DNA of 64,000 nucleotides from Symbiodinium natans (lineage: Eukaryota > Sar > Dinophyceae > Suessiales > Symbiodiniaceae). The stretch covers positions 233,501 to 297,500 of the forward strand of contig CAJNDS010002393.1 in assembly GCA_905221605.1 (NCBI GenBank), written 5' to 3'. A program made the position numbers and the translations under genes. This document shows, in pieces, positions 1 through 10,505 of this stretch (positions within the stretch are counted from its first letter, which is position 1; each line of letters starts with the position of its first letter). Under the pieces are notes generated by a model. It did not search any database. It saw nothing but the letters and a program-made list of their open reading frames with translations, and was not told where the DNA came from.

Positions 1-539
1 GAGGCTGCTCCGGAGGGAGGGGGGAGGGGGGAGGGTTTGGGGGTTTAGGGTTTAGGGTTTAGGGTGTAGGGTTTAGGGCTTAGGGCTTAGGGCTTAGGTT
101 TGGGGTTTAGGGTTTAGGGTTTAGGGTTTAGGGTTTAGGGTTTGGGGTTCAAAGGGTGTTATAGTTTAGGGTCTAACAGTTTAATGGGCTTGCTTTGACA
201 GTTGAGGGTCAAAGGTATTCTTGATTTCGGGGTTTAAGTAGGGCGTGGCTTAGCATTATGGGGGATTTGAGGTTTGAAGGGGTGTCCTTGCGGGTTCCGC
301 AGGTTCCCCAACTCCCCAGTGCTCCCTAAGGCTCCCTATGCTTCCCGAAGCTTCCCAATAACCTAACCCCTCTGGAGCCCCCTAACCCTAAACCCTAAAC
401 CCTAAACCCTAAACCCTAAACCCTAAACCCTAAACCCTAAACCCTCAACCCAACCCTCAACCCTCAACCCTAAACCGTAAACTCTGAACCCTGAACCCTG
501 AACCCTGAACCCTAAACCCTAAACCCTGAACCCTACAAG
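1..539. repeat. Telomere-motif arrays, both orientations
   Basis: TTTAGGG-type repeats with many variants fill about 20-160, and CCCTAAA-type repeats fill about 376-535. The two orientations face each other within 220 bases, so this is not a chromosome end. The stretch between (160-375) is diverged and holds no coding signal I can support. The CCCTAAA block runs straight into the acceptor of the next exon. Confidence 0.85.
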
Positions 540-638
540 AGCAGCTCATCTGCCAGGATGCCTTCCAGACGAAGTCTGGGCATGGCATCGAGGAGCTGGA
601 CCTTAGCAACAACGCCTTCCAGGCCGTCCCTCTACTGG
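540..638 (+). CDS. Exon: leucine-rich-repeat segment
   Basis: An open stretch of 32 codons contains EELDLSNNAFQAVPLL, which fits the leucine-rich-repeat consensus LxxLxLxxNxL. It starts after CTACAAG and ends at G|GTAATC, leaving one base over. The next candidate at 2145 accepts exactly that phase and continues with LQNLHL, so the repeat spans the intron. Leucine-rich repeats usually bind proteins. Whether this belongs to the channel gene or to an upstream gene is not resolved. Confidence 0.6.
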
Positions 639-2144
639 GTAATCTAGGGGTCGGAATACTTTAGGGTTTAGGGTTTAGGGTTTAGGGTTTAGGGTTTAGG
701 GTTTAGGGTTTAGGCTAACGGTTAGACATTTGATATTTTCCCTTGTTGTGTTTAAGAGGGTCATATGTAGGAATGTCTTTTCAGAGGGTCCTTAGGGCCA
801 TCCCAGTCTAGCGAGCCACTCCATGCACGACCTTCAACCCAAGTCCGCCCGTAGACCCCCAAATCCCGAAATCCGACAATGGCCCTAAACCTCTACAAGC
901 CCTTAACTGAAAAAACTACCCCTACCCCTGTTGCCCTTGTGTAGGGTTGATTGTTTAGGTAGTGTACCGCTAGACTTGGCATGCGGCACCTCAGGGCGTC
1001 ATGGGCGTCCGCTGCTTGCTCAGGCGCACGTAGGGCTCGGAGGTTTTCTGGGGGTCTTCAAGTCTCGTCTTCGCTAAACCCTAAACCCTGAGCCTGAACC
1101 CTCAACCCTAGACGGGTTTCCAAAAGGGTTTGGGCTTTGGGGTCCCACCTCTGTCGAATCGGTGGTGCTCAGGCGGAAACGGTGCAGACTCATCATTTGG
1201 ATTTCGTGTTTATGGTTTATGAATTTGGAGTCCCTATACAATCCCCAAAAACTAAGGTACAACAGGGACCCAAGATCCCAACGAAAAACGGTTCGGTGAT
1301 GGTCTGCAGACCAGCCATGGAGAATTCTGAAATAAACCCGAAATTCTCAGCCCTGAGCCCTACAATTGCAAGGTCCTCTCGAAGCGTTTAGGACTTAGGA
1401 AGGTCTAGGGGTTTGGGGTTTAGGGTTTAGGGTTTAGGGTTCAGGGTTCAGGGTTTAGGGTTTAGGGTTTAGGGTTTAGGGTTTAGCGGGTACACCGAAG
1501 CCGAAGCACCTTCCCAGATCTGTTAACCAGGATCCTTGTGACGCACCCGAGCCGCCTGGCCAGGAAGCAATGCTCATGGCAGACTGGGTCCCTCAACCCC
1601 TTGGGTTTAGGGTTAAGGGTTTAGGGTTTCTTCTTCATGAGCTGTCTAGCCCGGCTGGAATTTCGCGTCATGAGGGTTTAGGGTTTAGGTTTTGTAAGGC
1701 CTGCGAGCCTTCCACCCTAGGCCCAAACTTGGACGTGAGGGCTCACTGCAAAATCTCCCTAAACCCTAAACCCTAAACCCTGAACCAGGTGAACGGGGCT
1801 GGCGAAGGGTTTTTTTGCGGTTGAGGGCTTCTGATACGCGACGCCGTGCAATCGCCCACGGGCGGATTGACTCGGCATGCTTGTTGTAGGCCCTATCAAC
1901 CTTACTTGTACTTGTAAACCCTGTAAACCCTGTAAACCCTGTAAACCCTGTAAACCCTGTAAACCCTGTAAAACCTGTAAACCCTGTCAACCCTGTCAAC
2001 CCTGTCAACCCTGTAAACCCTGTAAACCCTGTAAACCCTGTAAACCCTGTAAACCCTAAACCCTAAACCCTCTAAACCTTACCCCCCTAAACCCGAAACT
2101 CAACGAAGCCTGCAAACCCTCAACTCCATGCCGGTCGTGCCCAG
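639..2144 (+). other. Intron with telomere-motif arrays and one dispersed repeat
   Basis: Telomere-type arrays lie at 660-713, 1405-1490, 1600-1700 and 1758-1785. A nine-base variant, CCCTGTAAA, is repeated about 16 times at 1915-2070. A stretch at about 735-815 is a diverged copy of 15757-15835. Islands at 1490-1580 are GC-rich but I found no frame with good splice borders. Confidence 0.55.
1915..2070. repeat. Nine-base telomere-variant array (CCCTGTAAA)
   Basis: About 16 copies of CCCTGTAAA, a few as CCCTGTCAA, pass at the end into ordinary CCCTAAA. The unit is the seven-base telomere motif with TG added, so it probably arose by slippage from that motif. It is open in one frame on each strand, giving cysteine-proline-lysine and threonine-glycine-phenylalanine repeats that are not genes. 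Confidence 0.85.
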
Positions 2145-2228
2145 GTCTCCAGAACCTGCATCTGGTCCAGATTCGCGAAGCATTGCCCTCCTGTGTAGCA
2201 GTTCCTTATGATGCTTGGCAAAGGCAAG
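2145..2228 (+). CDS. Exon: continuation of the leucine-rich-repeat segment
   Basis: After the acceptor CCCAG the frame reads LQNLHLVQIREALPSC and stays open to AAG|GTTTAG, where the donor lies inside the first telomere-type repeat of the next intron. It takes one base from the exon at 540-638 and passes one base to the exon at 2981. The joined peptide alternates hydrophobic and polar residues as in leucine-rich repeats. Confidence 0.55.
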
Positions 2229-2980
2229 GTTTAGTAGGGTTTAGGGTTTAGGGTTTAGGGTTTAGGGTTTAGGGTTTAGGGTTTAGGGTTTAGGGTTTAG
2301 GGGTTAAACTTACCAAAGGCAAAGCTCTACAGGTCCACAAAAAAGAAGCCCCCTACTTTGCGAAAGCCCCCATGTAGGGGCATACTGTTCAAGGGTTTCA
2401 AGGGTTCGAGGGGCGTGCTTAATGCTGGGCGCTTTACGGCTGCCTTGCTCAGGAGCAGATTGCGCAAGGCATTCAGTGTTCCAGGCGTTTACGGGCCAAG
2501 GCCTACAAGATTCTCAGAGCCCCTCAAAGCCCCAAACCCTAAACTCTAAGCCCCTGGCAAGGTGTTACAGGACCATGGTATGATCCTGACCACTGGCCAT
2601 GTCGGCTCAATGTAGATTTGCCGCAGTCTTTGCAATACACTTCGTACCTGCGACCATGGGAGGGAGATACTTGGTAGCCCAGTGGTACACTTTTCCCTTT
2701 TTTTTGTTCCGGGTTTAGGGCTCAGGGACACGTAACCAACCCAAATAAAACGGTGCCCTTATCGTCCATATGGGTTTCTGGGCTACCAAGGATACCGCCT
2801 TTTTTGGGCCTGCATCCTCTTCGCTGTCTCCCTGGCCGTGAGACATAAGTCGGAGTCCGAAGTGGAGGCCCTGGCTTTTTGGCCTGTGCGATGCGAGGGT
2901 TTAGGGTTTAGGGTTTAGGGTTTAGGGTTTAGGGTTTAGGGTTTAGGGTTTAGGGTTTAGGGTTGAAGCGGGACTTGTAG
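2229..2980 (+). other. Intron with a telomere-motif array and a MITE
   Basis: Uniform TTTAGGG arrays lie at 2230-2309 and 2897-2966. A short inverted-repeat element sits at 2671-2789. The remainder, 2310-2660, shows no supported exon. Confidence 0.6.
2671..2789. mobile_element. MITE with TTGGTAGCCCAG ends
   Basis: The left end TTGGTAGCCCAG is the reverse complement of the right end CTGGGCTACCAA at 2778-2789. GATAC lies just outside both ends (2666-2670 and 2791-2795) and may be the target-site duplication. The same ends occur at 60043-60157 and, with GTAAGT inside the left end, at 38713-38888. The element codes for nothing. Confidence 0.75.
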
Positions 2981-3087
2981 ACGGCATGCCATGGTCCCTA
3001 CATCCAAACGGTATGCGGTGGCACCTTGAGCTCGGATGCTTCTTCGTGCAGGATGGCCTCGTGGATGCTGAACAGGACGCCTGGCAG
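2981..3087 (+). CDS. Exon, function unknown
   Basis: The frame contains LELGCFFVQDGLVDAEQDAW and ends at CAG|GTTTTT. It enters with one base borrowed from 2145-2228 and leaves in phase 0, matching the next candidate at 3661. I do not recognise the domain. The composition is typical of folded protein, and it follows the leucine-rich-repeat exons in frame. Confidence 0.5.
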
Positions 3088-3660
3088 GTTTTTGCGCAAA
3101 TGTTTCTAACATTACGGATGGCGAGCCCAAGTAGCATGGTACTTGATATGCCGCTGCTGTTTCAATATTCCGTTTCCTAGAAGCACTGTTTTGCTTATAA
3201 TTCGTTTACTACTCTGACTGTAGTCAAAAACAGCGAGTTCAAATAAATTAGCGCACAGACCCAAAGCTCGAAGCTTTTGCTCGACTTCAAGTTGCAGAAT
3301 TAGAGTCGGGTAACCGCCGGGAGCCTCTGCTTTAAACGCACGGCGGATTCTCTCAATTATGGACCCCTTGTTTTGGCGCACCCTAAATAGAAGGCTCCGT
3401 ACTTTAATGATAACAGCCTCTTTTGGGGCATAAGACAAGACCACCGGGAAAAAAGAAGATGGAAGCTGGTCTGAGATTATGAGCTCACATCGACCAGTGA
3501 CCTTGCAAGACAACCCAAAGCCCCAAAAACGCCAAGACCCCGAAGACGCCCCAAGCCGTAAACCCTAAACCCTAAACCCTAAATCCTAAACCCTAAACCC
3601 TAAACCCTAAACTGTGCCCAGTCCAAGTGCCAACAAGTCGACTGGCCAGGCTCCCTGCAG
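3088..3660 (+). other. Intron with a less GC-rich body
   Basis: A less GC-rich stretch (about 3180-3500) is followed by CCCTAAA repeats at 3558-3612. A 133-codon open frame lies on the minus strand at 3112-3513. It is not supported by family resemblance or by neighbours. Confidence 0.4.
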
Positions 3661-3728
3661 CTGCAGCGGCGTTATCGGATTGGAGTGCCCATGCAGCAAT
3701 TCCGCCATTCAGCTGCCCCTTTCCTGCA
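3661..3728 (+). CDS. Exon candidate, function unknown
   Basis: The open frame begins LQRRYRIGVPMQQFRHSA after CCTGCAG and ends at a GT inside CTGCAGTTACC. It enters in phase 0, as the exon at 2981 requires, and leaves two bases that fit the candidate at 4307. The evidence is open frame and phase only. Confidence 0.38.
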
Positions 3729-4306
3729 GTTACCAAGGGTTTAGGGTTTAGGGTTTAGGGTTTAGGGTTTAGGGTTTAGGTTTAGGGTTTAGGTTTTAGG
3801 GTTTAGGGTTTAGGGCTTGGATCAGGCCCGGAACCCTGAACCCTAAACCCTAAGCCCTGAACCTTTTCCCTAAACCTCAAACACTCCCCCTAATCAAGAC
3901 CGGTGACCGAGAACATATTGCAGGTTTTACCTGCAAGGTCCTTACCTTGCTTTTTGGGAGGGGCGAGGGCGGCTGGCATTTAGGGCTTAGGGCTTCGGGT
4001 ATCGGGATTAGGGTTCAGGGTTTGGATTTAGGGCTTGCAGTTAAGGTATCAGGGTCTAGGGTCTAGAGAGTCTCAGGTTTGGTCAAGGGTTTAGAGATAG
4101 GGCAAGGGGAGCAGGGAACAAGGTTTCTGGGCTTGCGACGCTGGTTTTAATTCCCAGCCAATGTTTCGGTTCTCTGGCGTGTACTTACTGGAGATGACCA
4201 ACTCACTCTGCTCCATAGGGTGCTAGGGTCAAGGTTATAAGGGGTAAGGGTTTAGGGTTTAGGGTTTAGGGTTTAGGCTCCAGGCTCTAAACTTCTCCTA
4301 CACCAG

Positions 4307-4390
4307 GTCGCAGCAGCAGCGGCGTAGTGTGGCCAAGCTCAGTCGCCGCAGTCGCCAGAAGCGTCGTGGTCAGAAGGCGGGGCTTGCAGG
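4307..4390 (+). CDS. Exon candidate: basic linker
   Basis: The frame reads QQQRRSVAKLSRRSRQKRRG and is strongly basic, as in a cytoplasmic or nuclear-targeting linker. The acceptor is CACCAG and the donor G|GTCTCA. The phase fits the candidate at 3661. No next exon that fits in phase was found before 7.6 kb. Confidence 0.4.
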
Positions 4391-6146
4391 GTCTCAAACC
4401 TTAAGCCTAAGCCGTCAACCCTCAGCCTTAGGGTGTAGGGATTCAGGCCCCTAAACCCTAAACCCTAAACCCTAAACCCTAAACCTGGCGGCTGACTGCA
4501 GATGACTACTTTGCAGGTGAGGTTTTTGTTCGAGGAATTTCACAGTCAGAGAGAGGAGCCCAGAGTAGGCCCCTGTTCAGGCTGTAGGGCTTGAGGGCGA
4601 CTGGGACCCAGACGAGGCCCCTATTCCTTTTTTGTTGCAGGGTTTAGGTTCCCTTATAAGTCCCGGTAAAACCAAGAAGGGCACCCCTTTTATTCCTAGG
4701 CTACTCTTTGGTCTAGGAGAGAAGAGCCTCCACTTCGTGGGCGTTGCGAGCCTAAACTCTAAACCCCGGGCAGTGGCCCGGGGGGGGGGACCCCGCTACA
4801 TATTCCACAACCCGCAAGCCCTGCAACCATACCCGTGTTTTTGCCCAGCACCTTTTAGAGAACGATGAATATGAAATTTCTGAGCCCTATGAGATTTGCG
4901 TCTAGAATAGTCCCTGCAATGTCCCCATGTGGTCGATTGCATGAACACTGGTCCCCTTTTGGGACCCCGGTTTTACCACAGGTTTAGGGCTTAGGGTTTT
5001 AGGGTTTAGGGTTTAGGGATTATAGGGAAGTGCGCAAGAAAGGACCACGATGTAGATAAAGAGCTGACGATCCAGTCCCCCTTGATCCTCATGACATATC
5101 TCTATAGCAGTAGCTATACTCTCACCCCATTGAGTATCCCAAACCCTATAAACACTAAAAAGCCTACATCCTCAACCCCTAAACCCTCAAAACCCAAAAG
5201 CCCTAAAGCCACCCGAAATCCCTCAAACCCGGTTCCCCTAAAGCCTTAAATCCCTGAAAGCCCGAATTCCCTAGCCCTAAACCCCAATCGCTTCCCACAA
5301 ATACTTAACCCCTCCCTTTCATGAAATACTATTTTTCCCGGAATCCGGCACCCAGCCAAATACTACTCAACCTGTTTGAGAACTAGGGGGGAGGGGGGGG
5401 GGGGGTTTCAGGGCCTCCGCCCTTGAGTTGAGCCATTAGGGCTTACCCTAAACCCTAAACCCTAAGCCCTACAAGCCGATTTCCCAGATGCGGCGGCAAG
5501 CTGATCCACCAGACAATCCTGAAGGTGGGAGCCGGGATTAAAAAAAACGTGCTTTCGTGGTTTAGGGTTTAGGGTTTAGGGTTTAGGGTTTAGGGCGAGA
5601 CGACATGTATGTGGGGTTGAGGGTTAAGGGTTTAGGGACAGAGATACTTGCGTGGATGATGGACAGGCTGCTGTAGAGTGGAGGGATTTGCATCACGGCC
5701 CGGGTAGATTTCCCAAAACACTCTACCCCTAGTATACCAAGTATCGTATAGACCTTCTATAGGAACCCAAAAAAATCCAAAAAAAGGGGCCACTTATTTT
5801 CGGAAACCCCCAACTGGACCCAAAAAAGGGAAGCTCCAGATTTTCGGAACGCCGCATCTGTTGCGACGCCAGGTGGTGAGGGAGCTGAGTCGCAGGAAGC
5901 TGGGAAAGAGGCGCGACGGGACAGCGGATAGGAGGGGTTCATTCGCGAACTTCGTGCTCCCAACGGGCCCAAGTAGCTCAAGGGCCCAAATACATGAGTT
6001 TTTGACCGGAACAACAATTCCGTGTTGTGCACAGAACGACGTCGCGCTGCGGTGGCCTTCCCTAAGGGCGCTGTGTACCTAGATGGTGTACACCTGGGCT
6101 TTTCAGCACTTCCTGCAGAATGACTTTAGGGCCCATGCCGGGGCTT

Positions 6147-6245
6147 ACGAAAATAAGGGACCCCAATATAGACCCCCAAATAGTGCAAATAGTAGGATCC
6201 CCATATCATCAGGACTCCAATCAGGTACCCCTAATTTCGGAAACC
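6147..6245. mobile_element. MITE copy, gene-free, GGGTTTCCGAAA end family
   Basis: The piece runs from CTTACGAAAATAAGGGACCC to ATTTCGGAAACCC. It is a reverse-orientation relative of 35764-35873, sharing the AAATAGTAGGAT block, the GGTACCCCTAATTTCGG block and their order. It is non-coding. Confidence 0.65.
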
Positions 6246-6331
6246 CTAAACCCTAAACCCTAAACCCTAAACCCTAAACCCTAAACCCTAAACCCTAAAC
6301 CCTAAACCCTAAACCCTAAACCCTAAACCCT
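6240..6331. repeat. CCCTAAA array, about 13 copies
   Basis: An almost perfect seven-base array on the + strand, directly behind a MITE fragment. A TTTAGGG array in the opposite direction follows at 6436-6517, with a GC-rich island of about 100 bases between. The pair could fold into a long stem. Confidence 0.9.
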
Positions 6332-6734
6332 GCGGGTCTGGCTCTTACGTGAGGAAGGGGACGAGTGCGTAGAGCAGGGCCTGACGAGCAGCCAGAATGC
6401 CGGCCTCTCAGTCTTCTGATGTTGGTTTAGGTGGGGTTTAGGGTTTAGGGTTTAGGGTTTAGGGTTTAGGGTTTAGGGTTTAGGGTTTAGGGTTTAGGGT
6501 TTAGGGTTTAGGGTTTGGGGGCCCTGCCCGTCTGTCTTCAAAATGTGCCAGTCAATCTCTCCTCCTCGGTAGGACCTGGGGCACGCTCCCTTGACAGGAT
6601 CTAGCCTTCAGGTTCATATGAAGCCCAACATTGGGCCCTGGAGTAGGAATATTTGCGGCTTTTGGGGCCAACCTATTCTCATCTTCGGGGAGTGTGGATG
6701 TTGGACAGTTTACGAGCGACCAGCTGGTTTGCAG

Positions 6735-6872
6735 TAGGGAATGAGGAAATTAGGTTTCTTATACCCCCTATGCATATATGTCATAGATATATATATATAT
6801 ATCTATCTATCTATCTACACCCTTTAAGGGATTACAGAGGGTACTTAGTGTACTTAGTTACCTCATTCCCTA
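6735..6872. mobile_element. MITE with TAGGGAATGAGG ends
   Basis: TAGGGAATGAGG at 6735-6746 and CCTCATTCCCTA at 6861-6872 are perfect inverted repeats. The middle contains a TA/TCTA microsatellite (6788-6817). A second copy with the same ends lies at 36131-36403 and encloses an exon. Confidence 0.75.
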
Positions 6873-7596
6873 TTCACAGCCAGTAAGTCAACCAGATGAC
6901 TCCTCTCAACTCTGAAAGCACGGGGGCCTAGTTGCGGCACTGAGGTCTGGATGCAAGTTGGCCCACTTGGACGCTTGGCCCAGCTATTCACGGAGACCTG
7001 AAGCTTGTGCAGTCCCACGGACATAGGGGCTGAAACCATCTGAAACCGTAAACCCTAAACCCTAAACCCTATACCCTAACCCTGCTTGCTTAAGCCCGCC
7101 TAAACACCCCAAGATCTATACTTGCACGAAGAGATTGGGCCATGCGGCTTATCGTGACCTAAGTGAGAACCAGACGTGGGCGCGTTGTTCTCTCCAAGGT
7201 TGGATGGAGCTGCATCCGGGGCTTCGGGTTTCGAGTTTCGGGTTAGGGTTTAGTGCTGAGGGGTTCATGTCCTAGACAGGTGGTGCATAGATTCCACGCC
7301 AGGCCCGAGTGTGGAAGGGTGGATGGACGTTTAGACGAGGAGAGGATGCCCAAGACTGGGAAGGCTGGTCTTCCCAGTCGCCACGCGACTTCGGTACTAG
7401 CGAAGATCCCACCTCAACCCATGTATCCTTACGGCCGAATTGCCTGAACCTTCAGCCCTAAACCCTAAACCCTAAACCCTAAACCCTAAACCCTAAAAGC
7501 CTAAACCCTAAACCCTAAACCCTAAACCCAAAACCCTAAACCCAAGCCCTAAATCCTAAACCCTAAACCCTAAACCCTAAACCCTAAAGCCTAAAG

Positions 7597-7692
7597 GAAT
7601 GTTCGTCGGGTTTCTGCTGACCTTGATGCTCTACGTGGAGTTCGTCGAAGTCGTCGCGCCTCCGGTGCCTGGGCCGTTCATAGCCCTGCAGA
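7597..7692 (+). CDS. Exon candidate with a membrane-helix-like segment
   Basis: After CCTAAAG the frame reads MFVGFLLTLMLYVEFVEVVA and then PPVPGP, a hydrophobic stretch of about 18 residues with two glutamates. It could be a first membrane helix or a signal anchor ahead of channel domain I. The 3' border is unclear, since the frame stays open to a TAG at 7707-7709. CCCTAAA arrays flank it on both sides. Confidence 0.4.
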
Positions 7693-7721
7693 GAGTAGAC
7701 TTAGTGTAGAAATCCCTACAA

Positions 7722-7848
7722 GCCCTAAACCCTGAACCCTAAACCCTAAACCCTGAACCCTAAACCCTAAACCCTGAACCCTAAACCCTAAACCCTAAAC
7801 CCTGAACCCTGAACCCTAAACCCTGAACCCTGAACCCTAAACCCTACC
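7722..7848. repeat. CCCTAAA/CCCTGAA mixed array
   Basis: About 18 copies of the seven-base motif alternate between CCCTAAA and CCCTGAA. The interspersed A-to-G variants recur in blocks, as expected from unequal exchange within the array. Confidence 0.85.
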
Positions 7849-9362
7849 CACACAGCGACCAATAAGCCCCCTTAAAGGCCCCTTGAATGCCATGGAATCC
7901 CTCAACCCTTTTTCGGCTCACTGGCCTAGTGGGGCTGCATTCTCCGATTCTGATGGGAAATCGTTTGAGATATCCTCCCCAAACCCCAAACCCTATACCC
8001 TAAGCCCTAAACCCTCAACCCTCAGCCGAGAAGCCTTGCCCTGAACTTTGGAGACCTGCCGGCTCAAGCGTTCAGGGTTTCGTGGACGTTAAGGGATTTT
8101 TCGGGGGACGTGTTGGGGTGTTCAGGATTTGGGAATTTGGTGAAATGTTGGGGAGTCTTTTTCGCCTCGCAGTGCTGCTGGCTCCCTGAACTGGCGAGAC
8201 AGGGGCACTTGTTGAGAAACGACCAAGTTTTAAAAAACTTGCGCCCATGATCATTGGAGAAGTTCCCTGAACCCCTAAACCCCAGACCCGACATCGTAAG
8301 GGAGCATCCAGCCCTGGAATCCGAAGTCGCAGCTCTGGGGGCAAGCCCTAAACCCTAAGTGCTGGAGGGGGGGGGGGGAGGGGAGTTGGTTCAGGGTTTT
8401 GTTGAAGGATTTGGTAGGCAGGTGGCTAAACACGGGTTTACACCGGCCCTTACACTGCCAAGATGGCAGGTGGACGGTCGCGTTGCCGAAGATTCTTGGC
8501 CGCCCTGAGATCCTCAAGCCGTGTGTCGGTCTGGCCCTGAACCCTATCGAAGTATAAATCAAGCCCTAAAAACGTACAATAAACCCCAAAAACCCTACAA
8601 CCTGATAAGCCCTAAAATCCTGCAAATCCTAAAGCCCTTTAGACCCGAAGCCGCCACAAGCCGCTCAAAAACCAGCCGCGAACACATTGCACAACCAATG
8701 AGAACCCTAAACCCTAAATCCTAAACCGTAAACACCCTGCTTGCAAGCCCGTAAAGCATCTGAGCGCTGGTGAGCCTGAACCGCAAGGGTGTAGAGCTCA
8801 GGCTTTGGGATTAGGTCCATGTACCTAAATGGTGCGCACACTCGTGCTTCTTAGACAGACAGACAGACAGACACACACAGTGTTTGTGTTTGTGTGTGTG
8901 TGTGTCTGTGTTCAAAGTGAGGAGATTCACTAGGGGCTAGCGCCAAACCCTTTTAAACTCCCACGTAACCACCCTCCACTTAGAGCCTGCCCAGGCCCGA
9001 GCAAGCCAAGCTCCAACCCTCCAACCATGAACCACTTCCTATGGAATGACTTTGGGGGCCCATGTGTGTGCCATTTAGGTACAATGACACGCAGGGGAAT
9101 AGAATCCCAGGAAGACCTCTCTCTATGCCCAGCACTGACATGGCTAAGGGAAGCCGGCCATTAGGGGTTGTTGGCTTTGGAAATCAGATGAGGGTTAGGG
9201 TGGTAAGGGTTTAGGGTTTAGGGTTAAGAGGGCTTGGGGTTGAAGAGGGCTTAGGGCTTGGGGTTTAGGGTTGGTGGGGTGTGACTGACAACAATTCACA
9301 CATATCGCAATCACGTATAGGGCTTATAGGGCTCTAGCCCGCTCAGACCGATTTATCTTCAG
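7849..9362 (+). other. Intron-like region with a MITE
   Basis: The stretch contains a short CCCTAAA block (7980-8030), a G-tract at 8369-8381, degenerate CCTAAA sequence, a TIR element at 8818-9083 with an internal GACA and GT microsatellite (8855-8910), and a small TTTAGGG block near 9200-9260. No supported exon was seen. Confidence 0.5.
8818..9083. mobile_element. MITE with CATGTACCTAAATGG ends
   Basis: CATGTACCTAAATGG at the left and CCATTTAGGTACA at 9071-9083 are inverted repeats. Just inside the right end is the block CTTCCTATGGAATGACTTTG, which recurs at 6109 and 19576. Shorter relatives lie at 19538-19628 and 62194-62293. It is non-coding and carries a simple-sequence insert. Confidence 0.72.
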
Positions 9363-9446
9363 GTGCCTGACGGCGTGGCGTCCTTCGTCATGAAGCAGCT
9401 GTGGGGAATGGGGGTGGCCAGCTCTGGCATCAACGTGCGGCGCTGA
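9363..9446 (+). CDS. Exon candidate,terminal or just upstream of domain I
   Basis: After ATCTTCAG the only open frame reads VPDGVASFVMKQLWGMGVAS and ends at TGA (9444-9446). Two GT donors lie before the stop (after GGG and after AAC), both in phase 0. The exon at 10429 also enters in phase 0. It may therefore be the last exon of an upstream gene, or an internal exon feeding domain I. Confidence 0.5.
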   Translation: MPDGVASFVMKQLWGMGVASSGINVRR

Positions 9447-10428
9447 GAGTTTTGTGCTTCAGTGCCTCCGCATAGGGGGAAACAGAGAAACTGGAGCCCT
9501 TAGGGTAGGCGCGTCCTCCTTATTGAGGCTGCCTACTAGCATCCCAGGGTAGGGGTGGGCGGTTGGTATTGTTTGTCTTTGTTTTAGGCGTGCATATACA
9601 AAAGCTATGGGGTGCAGGTAAAACATTCATAACAAGCCTAAGTCAAGCTACCAGACTTATGTCATGCTGAAGTACAAGGGCCTCTCTCGTAGTTGGGTAG
9701 TTTATAGTTTCAGAAGTTTAATACGTCCCTAGGGGCTATCGGTCATCATCGTGCGTTCGGGGCCAAAAGTAACAGTGGTTAGGGTTCAGGGGTGCGTATT
9801 CTCTCTCTCTCTCTCTCTCTCTCTTTTTCTTTTGGGAGGGGAGGGGGGTGGGGGGGGCGGGGAGTGGGTGCAGAACATCCTGCAGTTGCCCTGAGGCATT
9901 GATCATTGCCGCCAACTCAGACTCCAGCGCTCAGCTTGTGGGGCTTCAGATGCTGCAGTGATTCTAAACCAACCCCAAACCCTAAGCCCCAAACCTTTAA
10001 ACCCTGAACCCTAAACCCTATACCCTAAAGGATCTTTCATTTAGAGAGCAGGCTTTGTCTCCAACCTAGTGTTGAGCACTTGACTACTCCCAAGTCCTTC
10101 CCGACAGCCTTAAGCAAAGAAAAAAAACAAAAAAACAAAACAAAGCAGGCAGCAGGAACTCTAACACCCACCTGTTGGTAGGGTAGGGGTGAGGGCAGCA
10201 ACTGCTGTCCTACCCACTTGTTGGTAAACCCTGAACCCTAACCCTAAACCCTAGCTCGTTTTTGTTTCGCTTTCACTGCGAGTGCGTTCTGCAGGCAACG
10301 CTTTTTCTCGCAGTCATTGCTTGGAGTTGATCTTGCACTTTCGGCAGCTCTGCCCGCTTAAACCCTAAACCCTAAACCCTAAACCCTAAACTCTAAACTC
10401 TAAACTCCAACCCCGTCTTGGGTTTCAG
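9447..10428 (+). other. Intron-like region
   Basis: The stretch holds a CT microsatellite next to a G-rich run (about 9800-9870), short CCCTAAA blocks at 9965-10030, 10225-10255 and 10360-10400, and no supported exon. Confidence 0.5.
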
Positions 10429-10505
10429 GTCCTAGGGCTGCTGAACTTCTACACCTACGCAGTGCGCACCGAGGAGGAGATGATTCGGGTGCTGGATCCC
10501 TTAAA
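10429..10505 (+). CDS. Exon: probable S1 of domain I
   Basis: The frame after GTTTCAG reads LLNFYTYAVRTEEEMIRVLD. The block FYTYAVRTEE resembles the S1 helices of domain III (FITAVATVED) and IV (FFSTAVAAVSAE) in spacing. It leaves two bases at a GT, which fit the candidate at 11219. The S1 identity is inference from these similarities. Confidence 0.45.

Larger units (their letters stand above)
4391..7596 (+). other. Long region without a supported exon
   Basis: The stretch holds telomere-type arrays (4450-4485, 4985-5020, 5440-5475, 5560-5600, 6240-6331, 6436-6517, 7458-7592), degenerate CCCTAAA-like sequence at 5130-5290, a G-tract at 5392-5405 and MITE pieces at 6073-6245 and 6735-6872. 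GC-rich islands at 5485-5530, 5861-5960 and 7120-7240 could be exons, but no frame joins to its neighbours. Confidence 0.45.

Noticed and set aside
1..540. True telomere at the left end
   Set aside because: Arrays of both orientations occur all over the window and unique sequence lies among them; the first bases are not telomeric.
1766..2059. Cys-Pro-Lys and Gly-Phe-Thr repeat proteins
   Set aside because: They are translations of the CCCTGTAAA array, whose nine-base period keeps frames open.
3112..3513. 133-codon minus-strand open frame
   Set aside because: It has no recognisable domain or partner exons and lies in an intron of an in-frame + strand exon chain. It cannot be excluded fully without transcript data.
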